DNA from: Paracoccus sigandri
Lineage (GTDB): Bacteria > Pseudomonadota > Alphaproteobacteria > Rhodobacterales > Rhodobacteraceae
Direction: 5' to 3'
Assembly (NCBI RefSeq): GCF_003709565.1
Contig: NZ_QNRC01000003.1
Coordinates: forward strand, 124,001-188,000
Length of the DNA: 64,000 nt
Part shown: positions 27,325-35,077 of the stretch, piece after piece
Numbering within the stretch: the stretch's first letter is position 1
Layout: each line of letters begins with the position of its first letter
Translations under genes and position numbers: made by a program
The notes under the pieces: model-generated
What the model saw: only the letters and a program-made list of their open reading frames with translations
Databases searched by the model: none
What the model was told of the DNA's origin: nothing

Positions 27325-27345
27325 GGCCGGGTCTTGGACCCGGCC
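27325..27345 (-). terminator. Hairpin between the SnoaL-like gene and the binding-protein gene
   Basis: GGCCGGGTC (27325-27333) pairs perfectly with GACCCGGCC (27337-27345) around a three-base loop, just after the SnoaL-like stop (27353). Lacking a T tract, it may act as a partial terminator or an mRNA-stabilising element that sets the ratio between enzyme and binding protein. Confidence 0.5.
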
Positions 27346-27352
27346 CCTGGGG

Positions 27353-28534
27353 TCATTCGGCGGCAAGCGCCTCGCATGCGGCGGGGGCGTCCGCAAGCTG
27401 TGCCAGCTTGATCTGCACCAGCATCGACAATTCGTCATAGACCGTCCATTCGTCGACGATCCTGCCATCCTTGTAGTGGTAGTGCGACATGCCCATCACC
27501 TGGACCCGCTTGCCGGTGGGATCGCCAAAGCTTTCGATCCCGCCATAGCCCAGATGGTGGCCCTCCATCACCCAGCGGACCGCGACCTTGGTGCCGCCTT
27601 CGACACAGGGAACCGAGCAGACATGCTGCGGCGCGAATTTCGCGTCGGGCAAGGAGCCGACCAGCCCGATCACCTGATGCGTCACCGCGCTGGTGCCGTA
27701 GAGTTCCTTCATCAGCGGGCCGTGATACATGACGGTCGGCGCATAGACCTGACGGATCCTGCCGAACATCTTGCGGTTCCAGACATCGTGCAACCATTGC
27801 AGGGTCTCGCGCTCGATATCGTTATGAGCGATGGACAGATCGGCCTGTTCCGCGGGCGGATACTGTCCCAGCATCAGGCCGGTTTCGCCGATATCCAGGC
27901 TTTTCAGGCCTTGTGCCAGCTTGGTCCGGGCGATCTTCTCGGCATAGGCCTGCACGTCCAGCCCAAGCTGCTGCGCGATGGCCATCTGGTCGGCGACGAC
28001 CCATTCGCGATAGATCTTGTTTTCGAAGATCATGCAGTCGGCAACGGTCCGCGACACGAAGGGACGGCCATTGGCGCGGCCGAAATGGCCGTTCTGGGTA
28101 TAGCGTCCCGACCCGGTCACCAGATGCGAGGTATAGAAGCCGTCGCGATCGTTGCCATTCCAGATCACCTGGGTCGCCATGCCGCGACGTTCCGGGAAGC
28201 TGACCAGCCGCTGGATCGTGTCGCGCACCACGTCCTCGCGGTTATACATCGTGCCCATCGTGCCGTAGAGCACGCAATTGTTGGTGTAATGCGTATAGAT
28301 CAGGCCGACATCGCGTTCGTCCCAGATCTTGTGGGTGCAGCGGATGATGTAATCGACGATGTCGGTATAGCAGTCATCGAAGCCCTTCAGCGATTGCGAC
28401 CGGGGCCGGTTCTCGGGCACCAGGTCGACGAAATCCAGCCGTTCGCTCTGAAGCACGTCTTCCGCCGATCCGGCACGGGCGCGCTGAGGAGCCTCTTTCG
28501 ACACCGTGGCAATCGCGTCATCCTGTTTGGCCAT
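27353..28534 (-). CDS. Two-domain SnoaL-like (NTF2-fold) protein
   Basis: A 393-residue protein made of two SnoaL-like domains, roughly residues 40-190 and 215-380. Each has the pattern of this fold: a long helix, then 'YGTMGTMYNREDVV' or 'YGTSAVTHQVIGLV', then strands ending in 'MIFENKIYREWVVADQ' or 'HYHYKDGRIVDEWTVYD'. SnoaL-fold enzymes catalyse aldol-type cyclisation, hydrolysis, dehydration or isomerisation. ATG 28534 is preferred because AGGA lies nine bases before it; ATG 28543 is possible. It is divergent from the bicupin operon across a 383-base region and upstream of the importer. The reaction is unknown. Confidence 0.78.
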   Translation of the reverse strand: MAKQDDAIATVSKEAPQRARAGSAEDVLQSERLDFVDLVPENRPRSQSLKGFDDCYTDIVDYIIRCTHKIWDERDVGLIYTHYTNNCVLYGTMGTMYNREDVVRDTIQRLVSFPERRGMATQVIWNGNDRDGFYTSHLVTGSGRYTQNGHFGRANGRPFVSRTVADCMIFENKIYREWVVADQMAIAQQLGLDVQAYAEKIARTKLAQGLKSLDIGETGLMLGQYPPAEQADLSIAHNDIERETLQWLHDVWNRKMFGRIRQVYAPTVMYHGPLMKELYGTSAVTHQVIGLVGSLPDAKFAPQHVCSVPCVEGGTKVAVRWVMEGHHLGYGGIESFGDPTGKRVQVMGMSHYHYKDGRIVDEWTVYDELSMLVQIKLAQLADAPAACEALAAE

Positions 28535-28917
28535 ATCGTCCATTCCTGCATCTCGGAGTTTACACGCATCTGTCAGGGCATCCTGCATCAGAATGAATAC
28601 GTATGCAATACAAATCTGTGGTCAGCCATGTGAAGCAAGGTTATGCCGTTGAATCGTTGGGAGGAATTCCTTCTAGTGAGACACCTTTTCTGACGATCCC
28701 GCGCCAGGACAGCCAAAAGCATCGTCTTTGCCGCATCATAATTAATCAATGAATAACAATTGATTGAGCAGCCCCTCCCCCGCGGAATCGCCGCCCCGAA
28801 TCGCCAGAACGCGCAGCATCCGGCACAAAACGGTTGCAAAATTGAATTCGTATGCAATAACTCTGCCCTGCATCAGGCCCGCGGGCCCGATCGCAACCGA
28901 AACAAGAGGATTTTCCG
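28535..28917. promoter_or_regulatory. 383-base divergent control region with two CG-centred palindromes and an AT-rich dyad
   Basis: Two related sites are present: ATGAATACGTATGCAA (28593-28608) near the leftward gene and TTGAATTCGTATGCAA (28842-28857) near the rightward gene. They share GAAT-CGTATGCAA and a central CG, and match TTGnATnCGnATnCAA-type symmetry. Between them AATCAAT (28744-28750) is mirrored by ATTGATT (28759-28765) within an A/T-rich patch that may contain the promoters. The most likely binding protein is the LacI at 21866-22879. Two sites 249 bases apart would allow looping. Confidence 0.6.
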
Positions 28918-29889
28918 ATGTCGCTCTCTCTCCAAGAGATGGAATCCCGCATTGTCCGCTATGGCGATCTGCAACCCTGCCGGACTGCTTTCATCGATGC
29001 CCATACGCCCGGATCGGACCAGAAGGAAAACTTCACGATCATCGGCGGCGGCGTCAGCGAAAGCGCGGACCAGCATGTCCACATCACCGACACGCCCGGC
29101 TTCAATATCGGCGCCGCCGGCCAGCCGCCGAAATGCCGCAACAGCCTGCATTCGCACCGAACGGCCGAGGTGTTCTTCGTCCTCAAGGGGCGCTGGCGGT
29201 TCTTCTGGGGGCGCTGGGGCAATGCCGGCGAGGTCGTGCTGGAAGAAGGGGACATCTTCAACATCCCGACCGGCATCTTCCGCGGCTTCGAGAATATCGG
29301 CACGGATTACGGCATGATCATGGCCATTCTGGGCGGCGACGACGCCGGCGGCGGCGTCATCTGGGCGCCGCAGGTGATCGAGGATGCGCGCGACCATGGC
29401 CTGGTGCTGGGCGAGAACGGCAAGCTCTACGACAGCAAGAAGGGCCAGGCGCTGCCCGAGGGCGTGAAGCCCATGCCGCTGCTGACGGACGAGGAACTGA
29501 AGGCCTTTCCCGAACCGACCGCGCGGGACGTGGTGCCGCATTACGTCGCCCGCTACTGGGACCTGATGGCGATGGCCGCCACAGAGCCGGCGAAGGTCAT
29601 CGGCGAAAACGGCGTGCTGCGCGACAAGCCGGGCTTCGAGGTCGAGCTGCTGACCCGCGGCTCGATCCCCGCGGACCCCTATGCCACCGACCGGCACGAG
29701 GTGCTGATGGTGATGCGCGGCCATTGGACGCTGCGCTGGGATGGCGGCCAGAAGGTCCTGGCACCCGGCGATACCTGCGCGGTCCCGCCCGGCCTGCGCC
29801 ATGCGCTGGCACCCTCGATGACGGGCGAGGCCAGCCTCTATCGGGTCCGCTCGACCGGCGATCCGGCCGGCGCGACGTGGCAGGGATGA
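28918..29889 (+). CDS. Bicupin protein (two cupin domains), probable catabolic enzyme
   Basis: A 323-residue protein with two cupin barrels, as in gentisate-type dioxygenases. Cupin 1 has His78, His80 and Glu84 ('LHSHRTAE') followed by 'GDIFNIPTGIFRGFEN', where the usual fourth-ligand His is replaced by Arg122. Cupin 2 has 'DRHEVLMVMRG' and 'PPGLRHALAP' (His retained). Metal is probably held by three ligands in domain 1. It could be a ring-cleaving dioxygenase or an isomerase; it does not match gentisate dioxygenase closely enough to name. First gene of the rightward operon; an AAGAGGA lies six bases before the ATG. Confidence 0.75.
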   Translation: MSLSLQEMESRIVRYGDLQPCRTAFIDAHTPGSDQKENFTIIGGGVSESADQHVHITDTPGFNIGAAGQPPKCRNSLHSHRTAEVFFVLKGRWRFFWGRWGNAGEVVLEEGDIFNIPTGIFRGFENIGTDYGMIMAILGGDDAGGGVIWAPQVIEDARDHGLVLGENGKLYDSKKGQALPEGVKPMPLLTDEELKAFPEPTARDVVPHYVARYWDLMAMAATEPAKVIGENGVLRDKPGFEVELLTRGSIPADPYATDRHEVLMVMRGHWTLRWDGGQKVLAPGDTCAVPPGLRHALAPSMTGEASLYRVRSTGDPAGATWQG

Positions 29890-30587
29890 GCCCGGCGAAC
29901 ACGCCCCTGCTGATGCTTCCGGGCATGATGTGCGACGCGCGGCTGTTTCTGCCGCAGATCGGCGCGCTTTCCGCCGGGCGCAGCGTCATGGTGCCCGAGA
30001 TCAGCGGCAAGGACAGCATCGCTGCCCTTGCCGCGCAGGCGCTGGATCAGGCCCCGCCGCGTTTCGCGCTGGCGGGGTTGTCCATGGGCGGCATCGTCGC
30101 GATGGAGATGCTGCACCAGCAGCCGGACCGGATCGCCGGGCTGGCGCTGATGAACACCAATCCCCGCGCCGAGCTGCCCGAGGTGAGAGAGGGGCGGCAG
30201 GCGCAGATCGACGCCGCGCGCCGGGGCGGGATGATGGCATTGATGGCCGAGCGGATGTTTCCGCTCTATTCCCGCGGTCCCGACGCCGGGATCACGGACA
30301 TCGCCGCCCGGATGGCCCGCGACCTGGGGCCGGATGTGTTCGTCCGGCAGTCCCTTGCCCTGCGCGACCGCCAGGATCGCAGCCGGACCTTGCGGGAAAG
30401 CCGTCTGCCGACGCTGATCCTGGGCGGAATGCAGGACCGGCTGTGCCCGCCCGAGCGGCATCACTTCATGGCCGCGCTAATGCCCCATGCCCGGCTGGTC
30501 ATGCTGGACGACGCGGCGCATCTGACCACACTGGAGCGGGCGGACGAGACCTGCGCCGCGCTGAAAGACTGGCTGGAGGAGCTATGA
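29886..30587 (+). CDS. Alpha/beta hydrolase
   Basis: A 233-residue alpha/beta hydrolase with a complete triad: nucleophile Ser66 in 'GLSMGG', Asp184 in 'GMQDRL' and His212 in 'DAAHLTTLE'. The size and the 'LPGMMCDARLF' start resemble enol-lactonase and C-C bond hydrolase relatives. It overlaps the bicupin gene by four bases and the RraA-like gene by four bases. It probably opens a lactone or cleaves a ring-fission product or ester made by the upstream enzymes. Confidence 0.83.
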   Translation: MSPANTPLLMLPGMMCDARLFLPQIGALSAGRSVMVPEISGKDSIAALAAQALDQAPPRFALAGLSMGGIVAMEMLHQQPDRIAGLALMNTNPRAELPEVREGRQAQIDAARRGGMMALMAERMFPLYSRGPDAGITDIAARMARDLGPDVFVRQSLALRDRQDRSRTLRESRLPTLILGGMQDRLCPPERHHFMAALMPHARLVMLDDAAHLTTLERADETCAALKDWLEEL

Positions 30588-31279
30588 GTCCCGAACTTCT
30601 GGAAATGCTGCGCCGGGTAGACACGCCGACGGTCTGCAATGCGATCGAGGTGGCACAGGGCAGGCGCGGATTCGCGAACTTCACCCGGCGGACGATGCTG
30701 AGTTCGGCCCCGGAAGCCGGCGCCCTGGTCGGCCATGCCCGCACCGCGACGATTGCAGCCCTGGCGCCCTCCGCCGAGGATCCCGCCGTGCTGCGGGAAC
30801 GCCGCATGGCCTATTACCGCCACATGGCCGAGGCCCCTGCCCCGTCGCTGGCGGTGATCGAGGACCTGGATGGCGACGATGCCGTGGGTGCCTTCTGGGG
30901 CGAGATCAACGCCAATGTCCACAAGGGCTTCGGCTTGTCCGGCGTGGTGACGAACGGGGTGATGCGGGATCTGGGCGACCTGCCCGACGGCTTTCCCGTC
31001 ATCGCCGGCCGAATCGGCCCCAGCCACGGCTTCGTCCGCGTCGAAAGCATCGGCCAACCGGTCGAGATCTTCGGAATGAAGGTCCGGGACGGCGACCTGG
31101 TCCATGCCGACCGGCATGGCGCGCTGGCGATCCCGGCCGAGGTGGTCCCCGCGCTTGCCGATGCCATCTCGCGGCTTCTGGCGACGGAACGGCTGGTGCT
31201 GGACCCCGCGCGCCGGACCGGTTTCGATTTCGAGGCATTTGCCGCCGCCTGGGCCGCGTTCGAGGCGGCACGGACATGA
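30584..31279 (+). CDS. RraA-like / 4-hydroxy-4-methyl-2-oxoglutarate aldolase family protein
   Basis: A 231-residue protein of the RraA/HMG-aldolase family. The diagnostic run 'GVVTNGVMRD' at 120-129 supplies Arg128 and Asp129 of the pyruvate and metal site, and 'GDLVHADRHG' follows. HMG/CHA aldolases release pyruvate from branched keto acids at the end of ring-cleavage pathways; some members decarboxylate oxaloacetate. In this catabolic operon aldolase or decarboxylase activity is more likely than RNase E inhibition. Overlaps both neighbours by four bases. Confidence 0.8.
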   Translation: MSPELLEMLRRVDTPTVCNAIEVAQGRRGFANFTRRTMLSSAPEAGALVGHARTATIAALAPSAEDPAVLRERRMAYYRHMAEAPAPSLAVIEDLDGDDAVGAFWGEINANVHKGFGLSGVVTNGVMRDLGDLPDGFPVIAGRIGPSHGFVRVESIGQPVEIFGMKVRDGDLVHADRHGALAIPAEVVPALADAISRLLATERLVLDPARRTGFDFEAFAAAWAAFEAART

Positions 31280-31437
31280 ACGAAAGGGATTTCGCTTCCC
31301 GGCTGAAGCGATCAGGGCTGGACGCGATTCCCCGCGACGACCTTGTCGCGGCGCGACCGGCGGCCGAAAGGCTGGCGCTTCAGGCGCAGCTCGTCCGCCG
31401 GGCCATCAACGAGGCCGACGACGATGACCATGACTGA
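31276..31437 (+). CDS. 53-residue protein between RraA-like and amidase genes, possible amidase partner (GatC/AtzG-like role)
   Basis: A 53-codon frame (MNERDFASRLKRSGL... ending EADDDDHD) that overlaps the RraA-like stop by four bases and the amidase start by 14 bases, so it is embedded in the translational chain. It is predicted to be mostly helical with an acidic tail. Small helical partners encoded directly before amidases are known (GatC for GatA, AtzG for AtzE), and this gene has the same position and size class. I cannot show sequence homology, so the role is inferred from context. Confidence 0.6.
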   Translation: MNERDFASRLKRSGLDAIPRDDLVAARPAAERLALQAQLVRRAINEADDDDHD

Positions 31438-32767
31438 GTTTCTGGACCGGGACATCGCCGATCAGGGCGCGGCGCTGCGTGGCGGGCAATTGCGGGCGAT
31501 CGATCTGATCGAGGCGACGCTGGCGCGGATCGGGCAGCGAAACCCGGCGCTGAACGCCTTCGTGCATGTCGATGCCGACGGCGCCCGTCACGCCGCAAGA
31601 ATGGTCGACGACGCCCTGCAACGCGGCGAGGATCCGGGTCCGCTGGCAGGAATTCCCATCGCGGTCAAGGACCTGATCGACGTTCGGGGGATGCCAGGAT
31701 GGTGCGGCTCGAAGGCCCTCGATCCCGTTCCCGCGACCAGTGATGCCAGAATCGTCGCGCAGCTGAGACGGGCGGGCGCGATCATCATCGGCAAGGTCGC
31801 GACCTATGAATTCGCGTTGACCGGCCCGGCATGGGACCAGCCCTATCCGCCCGCCCGCAATCCCTGGAACCCGGCCCATATCACGGGCGGCTCCTCCTCG
31901 GGCTCGGCGGCGGCGGTGGCGGGCGGCATGGTGCGGGTGGCGATCGGCACCGATACCGGCGGCTCGATCCGCAGTCCTGCCAGCTATTGCGGCATCGTCG
32001 GGCTGAAGCCGACCGCAGGGCTGGTTCCGACCGGCGGCATCCATCCGCTGTCCGTCACCCTGGATCATGCCGGGCCGCTGGCGGCAAGCGCGGCCGAAGC
32101 CGCCATGCTGTTTGGGGTTCTGGCCGGAAACGACGCGCCACCCCGCCCTGGGCAGCCCGTCAGGGGAATGCGCATCGGCTTCGCGCGGGGCTGGCTGGCC
32201 GGCGCGCAGCCCACCGTCGTCGCGGCGCTGGACGACGCCGCCTCGCAATTCTCGCTGGCCGGGGCGTCGATCAGCGTGATCGAGATGCCGGATTACGACC
32301 TGTTCGAGGCGGCGGGCTGCGTCATCCTGCAGGCGGAAGCCCTGTCGGAACATCTGGACCGCCTGGCCTCGCACTATGACCGATACGGCATCGATGCCCG
32401 GCGCAATCTTCTGACCGGCGCGGTATTGCAGCCCGAGGACCTGGCGGCGGCGCACAGGCTGGCGGCGCGGCTTGCCCGCGACGTCGACGACATATTGGGC
32501 GGATGCGACGCGATCATCACCGCCACCACGCTGCAGACCGCCCCCGCCTTCGACGATTTCGGCGATGGTGCCGCCTGGACGCCGATGCGGACCCTTCCCT
32601 TCAACGTCACTGGCCACCCGGCGATCAGCCTGCCCTGCGGATTCGCCGAGGGGCTGCCCATCGGCCTGCAGATCATCGCAAGGCGCGGGCAGGACGCCAT
32701 GCTGTGCCGGATCGCCGGGGCCTTCGAAGGACTGACCGCGCATTCACTGATCCGCCCGCCCCGCTGA
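31424..32767 (+). CDS. Amidase signature family hydrolase
   Basis: A 447-residue amidase with the Ser-cisSer-Lys triad: Lys82 ('AVKDL'), the cis-Ser in 'GGSSSGSA' (157-159) and nucleophile Ser181 in 'DTGGSIRSPA'. Related enzymes include GatA, AtzE and maleamate or indoleacetamide hydrolases. Two in-frame ATGs (31424, 31430) are possible; 31424 is used. As the last gene of the operon it may remove ammonia from an amide intermediate, implying a nitrogen-containing substrate for the whole cluster. A strong bidirectional terminator follows. Confidence 0.85.
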   Translation: MTMTEFLDRDIADQGAALRGGQLRAIDLIEATLARIGQRNPALNAFVHVDADGARHAARMVDDALQRGEDPGPLAGIPIAVKDLIDVRGMPGWCGSKALDPVPATSDARIVAQLRRAGAIIIGKVATYEFALTGPAWDQPYPPARNPWNPAHITGGSSSGSAAAVAGGMVRVAIGTDTGGSIRSPASYCGIVGLKPTAGLVPTGGIHPLSVTLDHAGPLAASAAEAAMLFGVLAGNDAPPRPGQPVRGMRIGFARGWLAGAQPTVVAALDDAASQFSLAGASISVIEMPDYDLFEAAGCVILQAEALSEHLDRLASHYDRYGIDARRNLLTGAVLQPEDLAAAHRLAARLARDVDDILGGCDAIITATTLQTAPAFDDFGDGAAWTPMRTLPFNVTGHPAISLPCGFAEGLPIGLQIIARRGQDAMLCRIAGAFEGLTAHSLIRPPR

Positions 32768-32780
32768 CCGTTCCAATGAA

Positions 32781-32804
32781 AAAAGGGGCCGTCAGGCCCC
32801 TTTT
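32781..32804. terminator. Bidirectional intrinsic terminator
   Basis: AAAAGGGGCC (32781-32790) pairs perfectly with GGCCCCTTTT (32795-32804) around loop GTCA. It has A and T tracts on both sides, so it works in both directions: for the amidase operon (stop 32767) and for the leftward dehydrogenase gene (stop 32827). Confidence 0.88.
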
Positions 32805-32826
32805 CCCGCGGCAGAAGCTGCCTGCC

Positions 32827-34113
32827 TCAGCGTTCCGACAAGCGGTCCAGCCGCAGTTGCGCGGCCCGGCGATGGCCTTCCAGGCCCTCATTCGCGCTTT
32901 GACGGGCGGCAGGAGGCGCGACATGCCGGACGCCTTCCTCGGTCAGCCACTGATGGGTGGCGATCTTGACATAGGTCCCGACCCAGAGCCCGCCGGTATA
33001 ACGGCCAGCCGCCATCGTCGGCAGCGTGTGGTTCGTGCCCGAGCACTTGTCGGAATAGACGACCGAGGCAAGCTCTCCGATGAAAAGCGATCCGTAATTG
33101 CGCAACCGGGTCGCGAATTCGCGGGCATCGGCGGTGTGGACCTGCAGATGCTCGGCCGCGATGTGGTCGGAATAGGCGATCATCGCCGCCTCGTCCGCGC
33201 ACAGGGCGATCTCGCCATAGTCGCGCCAGGCCGCGCCGGCGGTTTCGGCCGTGGACAGGTCGGCCAGCTGGCGATCCATCTCGGCCAGGACGGCACGGGC
33301 CAGCGGCTCGTGCGTGGTGATCAGCCCGACCCGCGTGCGCACGTCATGTTCGGCCTGCGCCAGCAGGTCGGTGGCGATCATCGCGGCATCGCCGGTTTCA
33401 TCGGCAAGGATGAAGATCTCGGACGGGCCGGCAAGCTGGTCGATGCCGATCGGGCCGAAGACCTGCCGCTTGGCCTCGTTCACGAAGGCATTGCCGGGCC
33501 CGACGATCTTGTCGACCGCGGGAACGGTTTCGGTGCCGAATGCCATGGCCGCAATCGCCTGCGCGCCACCGATGCGGAAGATGCGGTCGGCGCCGGACAG
33601 GTGGCAGCCCGCGATCATCGCCGGATGGGCGTTGGGCGGCAGGCAGGCAACGACCTCGTCGACCCCCGCCACCTTGGCCGGGACGATGGTCATCACCGGC
33701 GCCGACAGCAGCGGATAGCGCCCTCCGGGAACATAGCAGCCGACGCGCTGGACCGGAATCACCCGATGGCCCATATGCACGCCGGGCAAGGGCTCGACCT
33801 CCAGCGGCTGGATCGTCGACAGCTGCGCCTGCGCGAAGGCGCGGACATTGGCGATGGCGAATTCGGTATCGGCGCGGCTCTGCGGGTCCAGCGCCTCAAG
33901 CGCCGCGTGGCGCTCGGCATCGCTCACCTCGAACATCTCGAGATCGGCCTTGTCGAACTGGCGCGAATACGCGCGCACGGCGGCATCGCCGTCCTTGCGC
34001 ACCGCCGCCAGTATCTGGGCCACCAGCTCCTCGACCGGGGCATTGTCGCCCGCCGCGCTGCGCGAGGGCTGCTTGACATAGGTGACTCCGGAAAATTCGG
34101 GCATGTCTTTCAT
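32827..34113 (-). CDS. Histidinol dehydrogenase-family NAD-dependent dehydrogenase (not in a his operon)
   Basis: A 428-residue HisD homologue with conserved catalytic and zinc residues ('AQAEHD', 'AAEHLQVHT', '[13 protein letters not shown]', 'EGLEGHRRA'). It is the second HisD-like gene in the window and is clearly different from the HpsN-like one: it reads '[13 protein letters not shown]' and '[17 protein letters not shown]'. Its position divergent from an XRE-cupin regulator and away from his genes suggests oxidation of a small alcohol or amino alcohol to the acid. The first of two close ATGs (34113) is used; 34104 is possible and neither has a strong Shine-Dalgarno. Confidence 0.75.
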   Translation of the reverse strand: MKDMPEFSGVTYVKQPSRSAAGDNAPVEELVAQILAAVRKDGDAAVRAYSRQFDKADLEMFEVSDAERHAALEALDPQSRADTEFAIANVRAFAQAQLSTIQPLEVEPLPGVHMGHRVIPVQRVGCYVPGGRYPLLSAPVMTIVPAKVAGVDEVVACLPPNAHPAMIAGCHLSGADRIFRIGGAQAIAAMAFGTETVPAVDKIVGPGNAFVNEAKRQVFGPIGIDQLAGPSEIFILADETGDAAMIATDLLAQAEHDVRTRVGLITTHEPLARAVLAEMDRQLADLSTAETAGAAWRDYGEIALCADEAAMIAYSDHIAAEHLQVHTADAREFATRLRNYGSLFIGELASVVYSDKCSGTNHTLPTMAAGRYTGGLWVGTYVKIATHQWLTEEGVRHVAPPAARQSANEGLEGHRRAAQLRLDRLSER

Positions 34114-34307
34114 CTGATCGGGTCCATGGTTGGAGACGTTGCAAGAGCGGCGCGGCCGGCGACAGGCCGCAGCCTTCATCGCCCCGGATCTTACCCGATA
34201 TCCACCTTCGCGACAGCCGGGCCCGGCAGGATGGAAAGTATTGTTTGCAGATCTTTCTCAATAATGGCAGAGATTCTGGCGGAATATGCGCAGATCAGGA
34301 CAGTTTA

Positions 34308-34853
34308 ATGGCCAAGATTGGAAATCGCCTGCGCGCCTTGCGCATGCGCCGCCAGCTCAGCACCCGCGAATTGGCGGCGCGTTCGGGCGTGTCGCATACG
34401 ACGATCTCGCTGATCGAGCGGGACCGGATCAGCCCCAGCATCGACACGCTGCAAGCGGTGCTGGATGCGCTTGGCAGCCGGCTGGCCGAGTTCCTGGGCG
34501 GGCTGACCGAAGGCAGCCGCAGCCCGTTCTATCCCGCCGACGACCTGCCCGAGATCGGCAACCCGGACAGCATCTCCTACCGGCTGATCGGCTTGAACCA
34601 TCCCTACCGGACCTTCCAGTTCCTGAAGGAAACCTATGCCATCGGCGCCGATACGGGCGAGATGCTGACCCATACGGCGCAAGAGGCGGGCTGCGTGGTG
34701 TCGGGCAGCATCGAGTTGACGGTGGGCCAGCAGACCCGGACCCTGGTCCGGGGCGACGGCTATTACTTCGACAGCCGCGAACCGCACCGCTTCCGCAATG
34801 TCGGCACGACGGTCGCCCAGATCGTCAGCGCGGTTTCGCCCCCATCTTACTGA
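34308..34853 (+). CDS. XRE-family regulator with C-terminal cupin domain (PuuR-like)
   Basis: A 181-residue protein: N-terminal helix-turn-helix ('LSTRELAARSGVSHTTISLIERDRISPSI', about residues 18-46) and a C-terminal cupin ('GCVVSGSIELTVG', 'DGYYFDSREPHRFRN'). Regulators of this build, such as PuuR, control amine, amino acid or amino alcohol catabolism. It is divergent from the HisD-like dehydrogenase across 194 bases and is its probable regulator. An AGGA lies eight bases before ATG 34308. Confidence 0.84.
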   Translation: MAKIGNRLRALRMRRQLSTRELAARSGVSHTTISLIERDRISPSIDTLQAVLDALGSRLAEFLGGLTEGSRSPFYPADDLPEIGNPDSISYRLIGLNHPYRTFQFLKETYAIGADTGEMLTHTAQEAGCVVSGSIELTVGQQTRTLVRGDGYYFDSREPHRFRNVGTTVAQIVSAVSPPSY

Positions 34854-35077
34854 TCGCGAATGCGGGTTCGGCAACGTGATCTTTGCGTCGATGAACCCGT
34901 GCCGGCGCTCACCCGGTTTGAACCAGGCCGAACGGATGAGACCTGTCGCCGCGCGAAATCCCATGCGAGATGCCCGCAGCCTGGGTCGTGCCCAGAAACC
35001 GGCGACGATGCCGGTCGGCCGCTTCGCCCTGCGGCGCCTTCCGGGTCCCCATCGCCGACATGCATGGCGCCGGTTCC

